From assembly GCA_030655215.1 (NCBI GenBank), contig JAURVZ010000070.1:1-36358 (forward strand): a stretch of 36,358 bases of DNA, written 5' to 3'. Of the stretch, positions 17,889-27,800 are shown piece after piece; the first letter of the stretch is position 1, and each line of letters opens with the position of its first letter. A program made the translations under genes and the position numbers. The DNA is from Pseudolabrys sp. Lineage in GTDB: Bacteria > Pseudomonadota > Alphaproteobacteria > Rhizobiales > Xanthobacteraceae. The notes under the pieces were generated by a model. It saw only the letters and a list, made by a program, of their open reading frames with translations. It was not told the DNA's origin and did not search any database.

Positions 17889-18580
17889 ACCAGCAAGCCG
17901 CTCGCCGGATTGCTGAACCCGCCACGCGATGCGCCGATGATGAAAGCAAGCAGCGCCGCCGCCCAGAAGCCATCAAGGCGATCCATCACGCCGCCATGAC
18001 CGGGAATGAGCTGGCTCGAATCCTTGACGCCGAATTTGCGCTTGATGAAGGACTCAAACAGATCGCCGGCTTGCGCGCAGGCCGACAGCAGCAGCGCGAT
18101 GATCGCAATCGGCATGAGGCTCGGCAGTTTGAAAACATTGGCGACAACAACAGCAACAATGATCGCGCCGGCCGTGCCACCAATCGCGCCGGACCATGTC
18201 TTCTTCGGGCTGACGCGCGGCATCAGCTTCGGCCCGCCAATTGCGCGGCCGACGAAGTAGCCGAAAATGTCGGTCGACCAGACGATGCCGAACAAAAGGA
18301 AGATCGACAGCAATCCATAGCCCACGTCAGCGCGCAGCCAAACCGGCGCGACGAACAAGAATGCTGCGTAAAAGAAGCCGGCGACAATCCAGACCGGACC
18401 TTTGACCAGCCGCGTCCATTCCCACAGCACCGCAATGGCGGCGATCGCCCACATCAGCGTGAAGGCCCAGCCGCCATAATAGGTCGCGGCCAAGGCCAGC
18501 GGCATCAGCACGCCAGCGGATATGATACGGAGCGTCAGGTTGCTCATGGCCGGTTGCGCGCTGGGCCCGGGCTCTGTCAC
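17882..18580 (-). CDS. cdsA: Phosphatidate cytidylyltransferase (CDP-diglyceride synthase)
   Basis: An integral inner-membrane enzyme making CDP-diacylglycerol from phosphatidate and CTP, precursor of all membrane phospholipids. The protein is 232 residues, short next to E. coli CdsA (about 285), with several hydrophobic helices. Seen: the complete CdsA signature at about 177-201 ([11 protein letters not shown], then [10 protein letters not shown]) and [11 protein letters not shown] in the middle. The start is uncertain: GTG at 18580, four bases after the uppS stop, or ATG at 18547, which would give 221 residues starting MSNLTLRI. Both keep every conserved segment. Confidence 0.93.
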   Translation of the reverse strand: MTEPGPSAQPAMSNLTLRIISAGVLMPLALAATYYGGWAFTLMWAIAAIAVLWEWTRLVKGPVWIVAGFFYAAFLFVAPVWLRADVGYGLLSIFLLFGIVWSTDIFGYFVGRAIGGPKLMPRVSPKKTWSGAIGGTAGAIIVAVVVANVFKLPSLMPIAIIALLLSACAQAGDLFESFIKRKFGVKDSSQLIPGHGGVMDRLDGFWAAALLAFIIGASRGGFSNPASGLLVW

Positions 18581-18584
18581 GCGC

Positions 18585-19337
18585 TCAGGATCCAGCCTGG
18601 GCGGTTTTTGCGGTCAGTCCGCCAAAGCGGCGCTCGCGCTGCTGGTACTCGCGGATCGCGCCTTCGAGAACAGCGCGGTCGAAGTCCGGCCAATGCACCG
18701 GCACGAAGACGAGTTCGCTATAGGCCGATTGCCACAAAAGGAAATTCGACAGCCGCTGCTCGCCGCTGGTGCGGATGACCAGATCGGGATCGGGCAGATC
18801 GGGCGCGTCGAGAAAGCCGCCGAGCGTATCGATCGTAATGTCTTCCGGCTTGAGTTTGCCTTGCGCCACGTCCTCGGCCATGCGCTGCGCGGCGCGGGCG
18901 ATTTCCTGGCGCGCGCCGTAATTGAAAGCGACGACCAATGTCAGCCCGGTATTGTCCTTGGTCAGTTCTTCGGCTTCGACCAGCAGGCGGCCAATGTCGG
19001 CCTCAAGCCCTGCCCGCTCGCCGATGATGCGCACGCGCACGCCGCTCTTGTGCAGCTCAGCCAGATCGTTGCGAATGAAGCGGCGCAGCAGTCCCATCAA
19101 TTCGCCGATTTCAGCGGCGGGCCGCGACCAGTTTTCTGAGCTGAACGAGAAAACCGTGATGATCTTGACGCCCATCTCGCCGGCCGAACGGATCGTGCGC
19201 CGCAAGGCGTCAACGCCGCGCCGATGACCTTCGACACGCGGCAAGCCACGCGCCGCGGCCCAGCGACCATTGCCGTCCATGATGATGGCGACATGGTGTG
19301 GCACGGCAGATTTGGCGTTGTCGGAGACGTCGGCCAT
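18585..19337 (-). CDS. uppS: Undecaprenyl diphosphate synthase
   Basis: A cis-prenyltransferase building the C55 lipid carrier for peptidoglycan and O-antigen from FPP and IPP, in the cytoplasm at the membrane. The protein has 250 residues. Seen: the signature [10 protein letters not shown] with catalytic Asp21, [16 protein letters not shown], and the C-terminal [15 protein letters not shown] and [12 protein letters not shown]. The frame is open to a TTG at 19352 overlapping the frr stop, but the ATG at 19337 has GAGG nine bases upstream and was chosen. It is followed at once by cdsA. Confidence 0.96.
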   Translation of the reverse strand: MADVSDNAKSAVPHHVAIIMDGNGRWAAARGLPRVEGHRRGVDALRRTIRSAGEMGVKIITVFSFSSENWSRPAAEIGELMGLLRRFIRNDLAELHKSGVRVRIIGERAGLEADIGRLLVEAEELTKDNTGLTLVVAFNYGARQEIARAAQRMAEDVAQGKLKPEDITIDTLGGFLDAPDLPDPDLVIRTSGEQRLSNFLLWQSAYSELVFVPVHWPDFDRAVLEGAIREYQQRERRFGGLTAKTAQAGS

Positions 19338-19348
19338 CGGATCGGACC

Positions 19349-19906
19349 TCAAACCGTGAGGATTTCCTTTTCCTTGACGCCGAGCAGCGCGTCGACTTCG
19401 GCAATGCCGGCATCGGTCGCCTTCTGGATCTCGGCGGTGAAGCGCTCGATCTCGTCCTTGCCATGATCCTTCTCGAGCTTCTTCAGCGTGTCCATCGCGT
19501 CGCGGCGCACATGGCGCACGGCGATACGCGCGTTCTCGGCATATTTATGCGCGAGCTTGACCAGTTCCTTGCGGCGTTCCTGATTGAGCTCAGGGATACG
19601 CAGGCGAATGGTCTGGCCATCGGTTGCCGGCGACAGGCCGAGATTGGAATCGACGATGCCCTTCTCGACCGCTTTGACCAGCGACTTGTCCCAGACATTG
19701 ACCGCGAGCATGCGTGGCTCGGGAACGGTGACGCTGGCGCATTGCACCAGCGGCATCATCGCGCCGTAAGCATCGACCATCACCGGGTCGAGCAAATGCG
19801 ACGAGGCGCGGCCGGTGCGCAGGCCCGACAATTCGCCCTTGAGCGCGGTCGAGGCGCCGGACATGCGGCGCTTGATGTCATTGATGTCGTACGTTGCGTT
19901 CGCCAT
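19349..19906 (-). CDS. frr: Ribosome recycling factor
   Basis: With EF-G, splits post-termination ribosomes. The protein has 185 residues, exactly the usual length, with the tRNA-mimic two-domain layout. Seen: N-terminal helix [20 protein letters not shown], the invariant LRTGRAS, domain II strands ([36 protein letters not shown]), and the C-terminal helix [15 protein letters not shown] with AVRHVRRDA. The ATG at 19906 has a strong GGGGGAT. It sits in the classical rpsB-tsf-pyrH-frr order. Confidence 0.98.
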   Translation of the reverse strand: MANATYDINDIKRRMSGASTALKGELSGLRTGRASSHLLDPVMVDAYGAMMPLVQCASVTVPEPRMLAVNVWDKSLVKAVEKGIVDSNLGLSPATDGQTIRLRIPELNQERRKELVKLAHKYAENARIAVRHVRRDAMDTLKKLEKDHGKDEIERFTAEIQKATDAGIAEVDALLGVKEKEILTV

Positions 19907-19942
19907 GGCGATCCCCCAACAAATTTAGCAGCAGATGCCGGA

Positions 19943-20656
19943 TTACCCGACGATTGTCGTACGGCCCTTGCCGCGCAGAACAGTCTCGATCGCGTTCTTT
20001 TCGGCAATCGAGAAGACGATGATAGGCGTCCGGTTCTCGCGAGCAAGCGCGAAGGCGGCGCCGTCCATAACCCTGAGGTCTTTCTCGATCGCTTCCTGAT
20101 GGCCAAGGCGCTCGTAGCGCGTTGCCTTCGGGTCTTTCTTCGGGTCGGCGGTGTATACACCGTCGACATTGGTCGCTTTCAGCACCGCCTGGCACTCAAG
20201 CTCGGCGGCGCGCAGCACGGCCGTCGTGTCGGTCGTGAAGAACGGATTGCCGGTCCCAGCGGCGAGAAGCACCACCCGGCCCTTCGCCAGGTTCTTCATG
20301 GCGCGCTTGCGGTTATAGGTTTCGCAGACCGAGGTCATGGCCAGCGCCGACAAGGTGCGTGCCTCGCGGCCCTGCCGTTCGATGGCGGCTTCCAGCACCA
20401 GGCAGTTCATCACCGTGGCGAGCATTCCCATCGTGTCGCCGACCGGGCGCGGCACGCCGCGGTTGGAGACTTCGACGCCGCGGAAGATGTTGCCGCCGCC
20501 GACGACAACGCCGAGTTCAACGCCGAGCTTGGCGGTCGCCGCGAGATCGGCGGCAATGCGCTCGACCGTCGCCTGATCGATGCCGAAGGGCTTGTCGCCG
20601 TTCAGCGCTTCGCCGGACAGCTTGACGATGACACGCTTGTAAATTGGATCTGTCAT
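19943..20656 (-). CDS. pyrH: Uridylate kinase (UMP kinase)
   Basis: Phosphorylates UMP to UDP in pyrimidine synthesis; bacterial PyrH is hexameric and regulated by GTP and UTP. The protein has 237 residues of the amino-acid-kinase fold. Seen: N-terminal VKLSGEAL, the GGGNIFRG phosphate loop, [12 protein letters not shown], and the nucleotide-binding [17 protein letters not shown]. The ATG is at 20656. It stands between tsf (93-bp gap) and frr (36-bp gap). Confidence 0.97.
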   Translation of the reverse strand: MTDPIYKRVIVKLSGEALNGDKPFGIDQATVERIAADLAATAKLGVELGVVVGGGNIFRGVEVSNRGVPRPVGDTMGMLATVMNCLVLEAAIERQGREARTLSALAMTSVCETYNRKRAMKNLAKGRVVLLAAGTGNPFFTTDTTAVLRAAELECQAVLKATNVDGVYTADPKKDPKATRYERLGHQEAIEKDLRVMDGAAFALARENRTPIIVFSIAEKNAIETVLRGKGRTTIVG

Positions 20657-20711
20657 GAAGTGGCGACCCTCAATTTATCGGCACGTCTTATCGGCACATC
20701 GTCGTAACGCG

Positions 20712-20738
20712 AAACCGGCGCCCGATGGGGGCGCCGGT
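20712..20738 (-). terminator. GC-rich hairpin after tsf, possible (partial) terminator
   Basis: ACCGGCGCCC (20714-20723) pairs with GGGCGCCGGT (20729-20738) around a 5-nt loop, 11 bp beyond the tsf stop. On the minus strand it is followed by only three T residues. It may attenuate or protect the rpsB-tsf message from 3' decay rather than fully end it. Confidence 0.45.
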
Positions 20739-20749
20739 GAATGTTGAAA

Positions 20750-21682
20750 TCAGCTCTTCGGGCCGGCCGCTGCGGCGACTTCCGCCGCGAAGTCCGACTC
20801 CTGCTTCTCAATGCCTTCGCCGAGACCGAAGCGAACGAAGCCGAGGATCTTGATCGGACCGCCGACCTTGCCTTCGGCTTCCTTGACCGCCTGCGCGACA
20901 GACTTCTTGCCCGAGTCATCAAAGATGAACGGCTGAGCGAGGAAGGTCTGCTCCTTGTAGTAAGTCTGGATGCCCGACTCGACGATCTTCTCGATCATCG
21001 CTTCCGGCTTGCCCTGCTGACGGAATTTGTCGGCGAGGATGTCCTTCTCACGCTTGACGACATCGGCCGAGACGCCCGACGCATCGAGCGCGACGGGGTT
21101 CGACGACGCAACATGCATCGCCAGCTGACGGCCGAGTGCGGTCAGCTCTTCGACATTGCCGGTCGACTCAAGCGCAACCAGCACGCCGATCTTGCCGAGG
21201 CCGTCGGTGACCGAATTGTGCATGTAGGCGCCGATGACGCCCTTGCTGACTTCGAGCACGGCTGCGCGGCGCAGCGACATGTTCTCGCCGATCTTGGCGA
21301 TGGTGTCGTTGATCGCATCGCCAACGCTGATCGCGCCGACCTTGGCCGCCTTGATCGCCTCGACATCGCTGCCGGCTTCAAAAGCAACGCCAGCGGTCAT
21401 CTTGACCAGGCCCTGGAACATATCGTTGCGGGCAACGAAATCGGTTTCCGAATTCAGTTCGACGATCGCCGCCTTCGGGCCACGAATGACATAGCCGATG
21501 AGGCCTTCCGCGGCGACGCGGCCGGACTTCTTGGCAGCCTTGGACAGGCCCTTCTTGCGCAGCCAATCCTGCGCGGCTTCCATCTCGCCGGCGCTTTCGG
21601 TGAGCGCGGCCTTGCAATCCATCATGCCTGCGCCGGTCGACTCGCGCAGCTCTTTGACCATTTGTGCAGTGACTTGTGCCAT
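20750..21682 (-). CDS. tsf: Elongation factor Ts
   Basis: The nucleotide exchange factor for EF-Tu. The protein has 310 residues. Seen: an N-terminal UBA-like domain with [19 protein letters not shown], the AAEGLIGY segment, the conserved core [10 protein letters not shown] that inserts into EF-Tu, then two subdomains and a coiled-coil-like helical stretch, ending with [10 protein letters not shown]. The frame is open nine codons upstream, but the ATG at 21682 (MAQVTAQMV) is preceded by AAGGGATG and matches the family. A GC-rich hairpin (21707-21723) lies in the 107-bp leader after rpsB. Confidence 0.97.
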   Translation of the reverse strand: MAQVTAQMVKELRESTGAGMMDCKAALTESAGEMEAAQDWLRKKGLSKAAKKSGRVAAEGLIGYVIRGPKAAIVELNSETDFVARNDMFQGLVKMTAGVAFEAGSDVEAIKAAKVGAISVGDAINDTIAKIGENMSLRRAAVLEVSKGVIGAYMHNSVTDGLGKIGVLVALESTGNVEELTALGRQLAMHVASSNPVALDASGVSADVVKREKDILADKFRQQGKPEAMIEKIVESGIQTYYKEQTFLAQPFIFDDSGKKSVAQAVKEAEGKVGGPIKILGFVRFGLGEGIEKQESDFAAEVAAAAGPKS

Positions 21683-21789
21683 CTCAAACATCCCTTCAAC
21701 GCGTCGCACCGGCCGGGCCGGTGACGTCGTTCTAACCAGATTGAAAGTGACCGGCGCCCGCGGAAAATGCTGCGAGCGCCGACCTTTTA

Positions 21790-22797
21790 TTATTCGGCTT
21801 CCGCCGTCATCGCCTTGGCCTTGGTGACCCAGCCATCGACGCGGCCCGGCAGACCCACTTCTTCGCCAACGTTATGCGCGGCGGTGGGCGAGAGCTCGGC
21901 GATCTGCGTGTAGTGGAAGATGCCGAGATCGTTGAGCTGCTTCTCGATCGCCGGCGACACGCCGGTGAGCTTCTTGAGGTCGTCGGCAACGCCGCGCGGA
22001 CCGGCAAGCTGTTCGAAGCCGAGGTCGGCCGAGGCCGGCGCCGACGGAATGGCTTCCGCCATAACCGGCTTCTCCTGGGCGCCGAGATCGACGCCGCGTT
22101 CGCCCTGCGAGCGCGAAATGCCATCGAGGCAGGCGCGCGCGATCAGGTCGCAATACAGCGACACGGCACGCGCCGCGTCATCATTGCCCGGGACCGGATA
22201 GGTGATGCCGTTCGGATCGCAGTTCGTGTCGACGATCGCCGCAACCGGAATGTTCAGACGGCGCGCTTCCTTGATCGCGATGTCTTCCTTGTTAGTGTCG
22301 ATCACGAAGATCAGGTCGGGAACGCCGCCCATGTCCTTGATGCCGCCGAGCGAACGGTCGAGCTTGTCGCGCTCGCGCTGCATCGTCAGGCGCTCTTTCT
22401 TGGTGTAGCTGGCGGCGCCACCGGTGCCGAGCATCTCTTCGAGCTTGCGCAGGCGCGAGATCGAACCGGAGATGGTCTTCCAGTTGGTCAGCGTGCCGCC
22501 GAGCCAGCGCGAATTGACGTAATACTGCGCCGACTGCTTGGCAGCGGCGGCAATGCCGTCAGCCGCCTGGCGCTTGGTGCCGACGAACAGGATACGGCCG
22601 CCCTTGGCGACGGTGTCCGACACGGCCTTGAGGGCCGCATGCAGCATCGGCACGGTCTGCGCCAGATCGACGATGTGGATGTTGTTGCGGGTGCCGAAGA
22701 TGTATTGACCCATCTTCGGGTTCCAGCGGTGGGCCTGATGGCCGAAGTGGACGCCAGCTTCCAACAGCTGACGCATCGTGAAGTCAGGAATAGCCAT
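21790..22797 (-). CDS. rpsB: 30S ribosomal protein S2 with C-terminal extension
   Basis: A small-subunit ribosomal protein needed for S1 binding and initiation. The protein has 335 residues against about 241 in E. coli. Seen: the S2 core from [14 protein letters not shown] through [30 protein letters not shown] and [13 protein letters not shown] (to about residue 230). The extra roughly 100 residues include a helix-hairpin-helix-like unit ([20 protein letters not shown], then [11 protein letters not shown]). Long S2 tails of this kind are typical of rhizobia. I chose the ATG at 22797, preceded by GGAGAA, rather than the open frame to 22839. It is the first gene of the rpsB-tsf unit. Confidence 0.97.
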   Translation of the reverse strand: MAIPDFTMRQLLEAGVHFGHQAHRWNPKMGQYIFGTRNNIHIVDLAQTVPMLHAALKAVSDTVAKGGRILFVGTKRQAADGIAAAAKQSAQYYVNSRWLGGTLTNWKTISGSISRLRKLEEMLGTGGAASYTKKERLTMQRERDKLDRSLGGIKDMGGVPDLIFVIDTNKEDIAIKEARRLNIPVAAIVDTNCDPNGITYPVPGNDDAARAVSLYCDLIARACLDGISRSQGERGVDLGAQEKPVMAEAIPSAPASADLGFEQLAGPRGVADDLKKLTGVSPAIEKQLNDLGIFHYTQIAELSPTAAHNVGEEVGLPGRVDGWVTKAKAMTAEAE

Positions 22798-22849
22798 TAT
22801 CAATTCTCCGGTTGATCCGCCGCGAATGTGTGTGAGCACTTGTTTTTGT

Positions 22850-22881
22850 TGAAGAAAACAAGGCCACCGGACGGCCTTTTT
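22850..22881 (-). terminator. Hairpin between nhaA and rpsB, terminator or leader element
   Basis: AAGGCC (22860-22865) pairs with GGCCTT (22873-22878) around 7 nt. On the minus strand it is followed by GTTTTCTTC, giving a modest intrinsic terminator. Since the predicted rpsB promoter lies upstream at 22932-22960, the hairpin would be in the rpsB leader, so it could act as an attenuator rather than an end for nhaA. Confidence 0.4.
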
Positions 22882-22931
22882 GACCCATTGTCGGGGCCTA
22901 AAGCCAACATCCGCGTGAGTGATGTGCCGGG

Positions 22932-22960
22932 CTTATATAGGCGGGAATCGCTATATGCAA
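22932..22960 (-). promoter_or_regulatory. Candidate promoter for rpsB-tsf
   Basis: On the minus strand TTGCAT (22955-22960) and TATAAG (22932-22937) are spaced 17 bp; the -10 matches 5 of 6 positions, the -35 only 3. It lies about 30 bp past the nhaA stop and about 135 bp before rpsB, as expected for a strong ribosomal-protein promoter with a leader. Confidence 0.4.
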
Positions 22961-22989
22961 GGACCGCAGCCCTTCCCGCGCGGCCCGCC

Positions 22990-24819
22990 CTACTTCGCCG
23001 CCTCGTCCGGCGTCCTGGCGTTCCAGAGAATGGCAACACCGAGGATGGCCGACAGCACAGAGGCGCCGAAGACGGCGATCTTGGCGGCGGCAAAGTCGGC
23101 CGGTGCGGCAAAGGCCTGGCCGGCAATGAACAGCGACATGGTGAAGCCGATGCCGGCCAGGGCGCCTGCGCCGATCAATTGCCGCCAGGAATATTCCGCC
23201 GGCTTGTCGGCAAGCTTGAGCCACACGGCCAGCGCCGACGCGCCGACCAGACCGAGCGGCTTGCCGATCAGCAAGCCGGCACTGATCGCCATCATCAACG
23301 GCTCGTGGCCCTTGAAGACGTCGAACGAGAAAGCAACGCCGGCATTGGCGAAGGCGAAGATCGGCAGCACGATATAGCTCGACCGCGCACCGGCATGTCG
23401 CAGCAGCCGGTCGGCCGGCGATTCAAGCCGGTCATGAATGGCGTCGAGTGAGCGCAACACGCTCTCCGATGGACCGTGCCGCAAGGCTTCGCCGGCATGC
23501 TTGTATTCGGTCTGCATGATGACGTTGGCTTGAATGATCAGGGATTTGAGGTTCGGCGGCGGCCGCGTCGGGATGAACAGCGCTAGCAGCACGCCTGCGA
23601 GTGTCGCATGCAGACCGCCGGCATGGACCAGCGCCCACAGCACCACTCCGAGCAAGATGTAAGGCGCGACGCTGTAGACGCGCCAGCGGTTCAGCAGCGC
23701 CAGCACGACGAGAACCGCGACACCGGCGGCCAGATAGGCCCACTGGATGGCGCCGGAATAGAAAATGGCGACGACGATGATCGAGCCGATGTCATCGACA
23801 ATCGCCGCGGCGGTGAGAAAGATGCGCAGCTCCACCGGCACGCGGTTGCCCATCATGACGATAAGCGCAACGGCAAAGGCCGTATCGGTCGCCATCGGCA
23901 CGCCCCAGCCATGCGCCAGAGGGCCTGAGGGAATGACCAGCATATAGAGCAGCGCCGGCACGACCATGCCGCCGATGGCAGCTGCAATCGGCAGAGCGGC
24001 GAGACGCAGGCTCGATAAATGGCCGACGGTGAATTCACGTTTGATTTCGAGGCCGACGACGAGGAAGAAGATGGTCAGCAAGCCGTCATTGATCCAGTGC
24101 AGCAGCGACAGGTTGAAAGCGCGGCTGGCAAAATTAAAGCCGAAGGTCTCGTGCCAGAAATGCTCGAAGGCCGGCCCCATCGGCATATTGGTGATGGCGA
24201 CGGCGAGCAGGCTCGCGAGCAAAAGCAGGATGCCGGCCGACGGCGCCCAGCCGGCGAAATCGAGCGCCGCCGTGCGGAAACGATGGCCGAGCCGGTTGAA
24301 CATGGCATCGGCAAAGGAGCTCTCATCCCACGGGCCGTCATAGCGGCGGCCATTGATGAAGAAGCCCGGCGTGAAGACGACACCGCTGGCGCGCGCGCTG
24401 TCGATGTCGGCCTGCACGTGACGCTCGGCACGATGCGCCGTGCCGCTGTCATGATCCTCAAGCGAAATGCCGAGCAGCGACGCGGCGGCGCGCAAATCTT
24501 CTTCGGTCAGCTCGCCGGAGCGCGTCATCAGCAATTCATGCGCGTCCCAGAACTTGGTGGGATCGCCGCGCTCGACCAGTTCGGCGGCGCGGCGGGCAAG
24601 GTCGCTGCCGGTAACCGGGCGATGACGGAACGTGTAGCAGAGGCGATCACCGAGCTTTTCGCGCGCCTCGATGATGCGGTCATTGGCGGCGCGGCAATGC
24701 GGACAGGCATAGCTGCCATATTCGACGAGCGAGATCTGCGCACCGTGCGAGCCCAGGATGTGATCGCTATCGGGATCGACCGGACGATCGAGCCGCACGC
24801 TGACTGCAGTGCCTTCCAC
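22990..24819 (-). CDS. nhaA: DsbA/thioredoxin-like domain fused to NhaA Na+/H+ antiporter
   Basis: The 609-residue protein has two parts. Residues about 15-185 form a DsbA-like thioredoxin fold with a CPHC active site (Cys39-Cys42) and a cis-Pro loop at FTPGFF (Pro151). Residues about 190-605 are a full NhaA antiporter with about 12 membrane segments, exchanging Na+ for H+ across the inner membrane. The ion-binding aspartates are present: Asp312 in ATDTAFA (E. coli Asp133) and Asp342/Asp343 in IVDDIGS (Asp163/164). There is no signal peptide before the thioredoxin domain, so by standard NhaA topology it should be cytoplasmic. The start is a GTG with GAGGTGA ahead of it, 21 bp after dnaE. NhaA fusions with thioredoxin-like domains are known in rhizobia and some other bacteria, but their role is not established to my knowledge. 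Confidence 0.93.
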   Translation of the reverse strand: MEGTAVSVRLDRPVDPDSDHILGSHGAQISLVEYGSYACPHCRAANDRIIEAREKLGDRLCYTFRHRPVTGSDLARRAAELVERGDPTKFWDAHELLMTRSGELTEEDLRAAASLLGISLEDHDSGTAHRAERHVQADIDSARASGVVFTPGFFINGRRYDGPWDESSFADAMFNRLGHRFRTAALDFAGWAPSAGILLLLASLLAVAITNMPMGPAFEHFWHETFGFNFASRAFNLSLLHWINDGLLTIFFLVVGLEIKREFTVGHLSSLRLAALPIAAAIGGMVVPALLYMLVIPSGPLAHGWGVPMATDTAFAVALIVMMGNRVPVELRIFLTAAAIVDDIGSIIVVAIFYSGAIQWAYLAAGVAVLVVLALLNRWRVYSVAPYILLGVVLWALVHAGGLHATLAGVLLALFIPTRPPPNLKSLIIQANVIMQTEYKHAGEALRHGPSESVLRSLDAIHDRLESPADRLLRHAGARSSYIVLPIFAFANAGVAFSFDVFKGHEPLMMAISAGLLIGKPLGLVGASALAVWLKLADKPAEYSWRQLIGAGALAGIGFTMSLFIAGQAFAAPADFAAAKIAVFGASVLSAILGVAILWNARTPDEAAK

Positions 24820-24840
24820 TCTTCACCTCAAAACGCGGCG

Positions 24841-27800
24841 CTAAAGCGCCTCAACCTGTTCGACGCCGGGCACCGCCTTGATGGCGCCGGCAATTTGCGG
24901 CGACACCTTGAAGCGCCCCGGCAGCTTGATCTCGACTTCGGTGCCTTGCGCCAGCATCAGCACAACGCTGACCTCGCCATCGCCGCTCTGCCGCCTCGGC
25001 GATACTTCGAGACGCTTGGCGACACTTTCAAGGGGCGTGGCGTCGCGCAGGAAGACACGCAGGCCTTTCTGCAGGTTGGCGGCCGCGGTGTCCAATGGCT
25101 CGGCCGACTGGATGCGGGCGCGGACATCGTCGCCCTGCACTTCCGCCGACAGCACCAGCAGCACAGCGGTGCCGGGCTCCAGCAGATCGCGGTATTCCGC
25201 GAGACCTTCCGAGAAGATCACCGCTTCATAATGGCCGGTCGGATCGGACAGGCCGAAAATGCCCATCTTGTTGCCGGTCTTGGTGCGGCGTTCCTGCCGC
25301 GACACCACCGTGCCGGCAACCTTGCCGGCGGTCGTGCCGTTCTTCACCGCGCGCGAGAATTCGGCCCAGCTCTGCACCCGAAGTTTTTTCAGCACGGCGG
25401 CGTAGTCATCGAGCGGATGGCCGGACAGGAAGAAGCCGATCGCCTCGTATTCCTTGCGCAATTTTTCCGCCGGCAGCCATGGCTCGACTTGCGGCAACAT
25501 GATCGGCTCGACCTTGCCGCCGCCACCAAAGAAGTCGTTCTGGCCGACGGCTTCGGTCTCATGCGTGCGCTGGGCAATGCCCATCACCTTCTCGACCGCT
25601 GCGAGTACACGCGCGCGGTTCTTGTCGAATGAATCGAAAGCGCCGGCCTGCGCCAGGCTTTCCAGCACGCGCTTGTTGACGGCGCGCGGATTGATGCGGG
25701 CGGCGAAGTCCGCAAGGTCGGCGAACGGGCCGCTCTCGCGCGCAACGATGATCGACTTGACCGCTTCGCGGCCGACACCTTTCAGCGCGGCCAGCGCGTA
25801 GAAGATCGTGTTGCCTTCGACCTCAAAAGCGACATCGGACTGGTTGATCGACGGTGGCTCGATCTTGATGCCGAGGCGCTCGGCTTCCGAGCGGAATTCC
25901 GACAGCTTGTCGGTGTTGCCCATGTCGAGCGTCATCGACGCGGCGATGAATTCGACCGGGTAATTCGCCTTCATATAGGCGGTCTGATAGGCGACCAGCG
26001 CGTAAGCCGCGGCGTGGCTCTTGTTGAAGCCGTAATCGGCGAAGCGCTCGAGCAGTTCGAAGATCGCTTCCGCCTGCGCCTTGCCGATGCCGCGCGCGAC
26101 GCAGCCTTCGACGAAGATGCTCGACTGCTTCTGCATCTCGCTGCGGATCTTCTTGCCCATGGCGCGGCGCAACAAGTCAGCGTCGCCAAGCGAATAGCCG
26201 GCGAGCAGCTGCGCCGCCTGCATCACCTGCTCCTGATAAACGATGACGCCGAAGGTTTCCTTCAGCACAGGCTCAAGCTTGGGATGGATGTAGTCCGGCA
26301 CTTCGAGTTCGTGCTTGCGCGCGCAATAGGTCGGGATGTTCGCCATCGGGCCCGGCCGGTAGAGCGCGACCAGCGCGATGATGTCCTCGAAACGGTCAGG
26401 CCGCATGTCGAGCAGCGCGCGGCGCATGCCCTGACTTTCCAGCTGGAACACGCCGACCGCTTCGGCGCGCGCCAACAGGTCATAGGTACCCTTATCGTCG
26501 AGCGGGATGGCGCCGAGATCGACAGTGACGCCGCGCCGCGCCAGCAGATCGACCGCAGTTTTCAGCACGGTCAAAGTCTTCAGGCCGAGGAAGTCGAACT
26601 TCACCAGGCCGGCCGGCTCAACCCATTTCATGTTGAACTGGGTGACCGGCATGTCCGACTTCGGATCGCGATAGAGCGGCACCAGCTCGGACAAAGGCCG
26701 GTCGCCAATGACGATGCCGGCGGCATGCGTCGAGGCGTGCCGCGTCAGGCCTTCCAGCTTCCGGGCAATGGCGAAAGCGCGCTTTACCGTCGGATCGGCG
26801 TCGGCTTCGGCCTGCAGCTTTGGCTCGTCTTCGATCGCCTTGGCCAGCGTAATCGGTGCCGCGGGATTCTGCGGCACCATCTTGCACAGCTTGTCGACCT
26901 GCCCGTAGGGCATCTGCAAGACGCGGCCGACGTCGCGCAACACACCGCGCGCCTGCAAGGTGCCGAAGGTGATGATCTGCGCCACCTGATCGCGGCCATA
27001 GCGATCCTGCACATAGTCGATGACCTCGCCGCGGCGGTCCTGGCAGAAATCGATGTCGAAGTCAGGCATCGAGACGCGTTCCGGATTGAGGAAGCGTTCG
27101 AACAGCAAACCAAAGCGGATCGGATCGAGATCGGTAATGGTCAGCGAATAGGCGACCAGCGAGCCTGCGCCCGAACCACGGCCGGGACCTACCGGAATGT
27201 CCTGATTCTTGGCCCATTGAATGAAGTCGGCCACGATCAAAAAGTAGCCGGGATATTTCATCTTCTCGATGACGTTCAGCTCGAAGTCGAGCCGGTCGCG
27301 GTATTGCTGCTCGGTGAAGCCTTCGGCGATACCGGCGGTGGCGATGCGGCGGTCAAGCCCGACCATGGCCTGGTTGCGCAGCTCACTGCCCTCGTCGACC
27401 GCGTGGCCATCAGCACCGACCGAGAAGCGCGGCAGGATCGGATTGCGCGTGCGCGGCCGGAACGAGCAGCGCTGCGCAATCTCAACCGTCGAGGCGATGG
27501 CTTCCGGCAGGTCAGCGAACAGCTCACGCATTTCGGCGCGGGTCTTGTAGCGGTGCTCGATGGTCAGGTGGCGGCGGTCGGTTTCGTGGACGTAGCGGCC
27601 TTCGGCAATGCAGATCAGCGCGTCATGCGACTCGTAATCGGCGACGGTGGCGAAGAACGGCTCATTGGTCGCGACCAATGGCAGGCCGCGGCTATAGGCA
27701 AAGTCGATCAACACCGGCTCGGTCATGCGCTCGTGCGAGGCGCCGTGCCTCTGCAACTCGACGTAAAGCCGGTCGCCGAACAGGCGATGCATCGTGTCGA

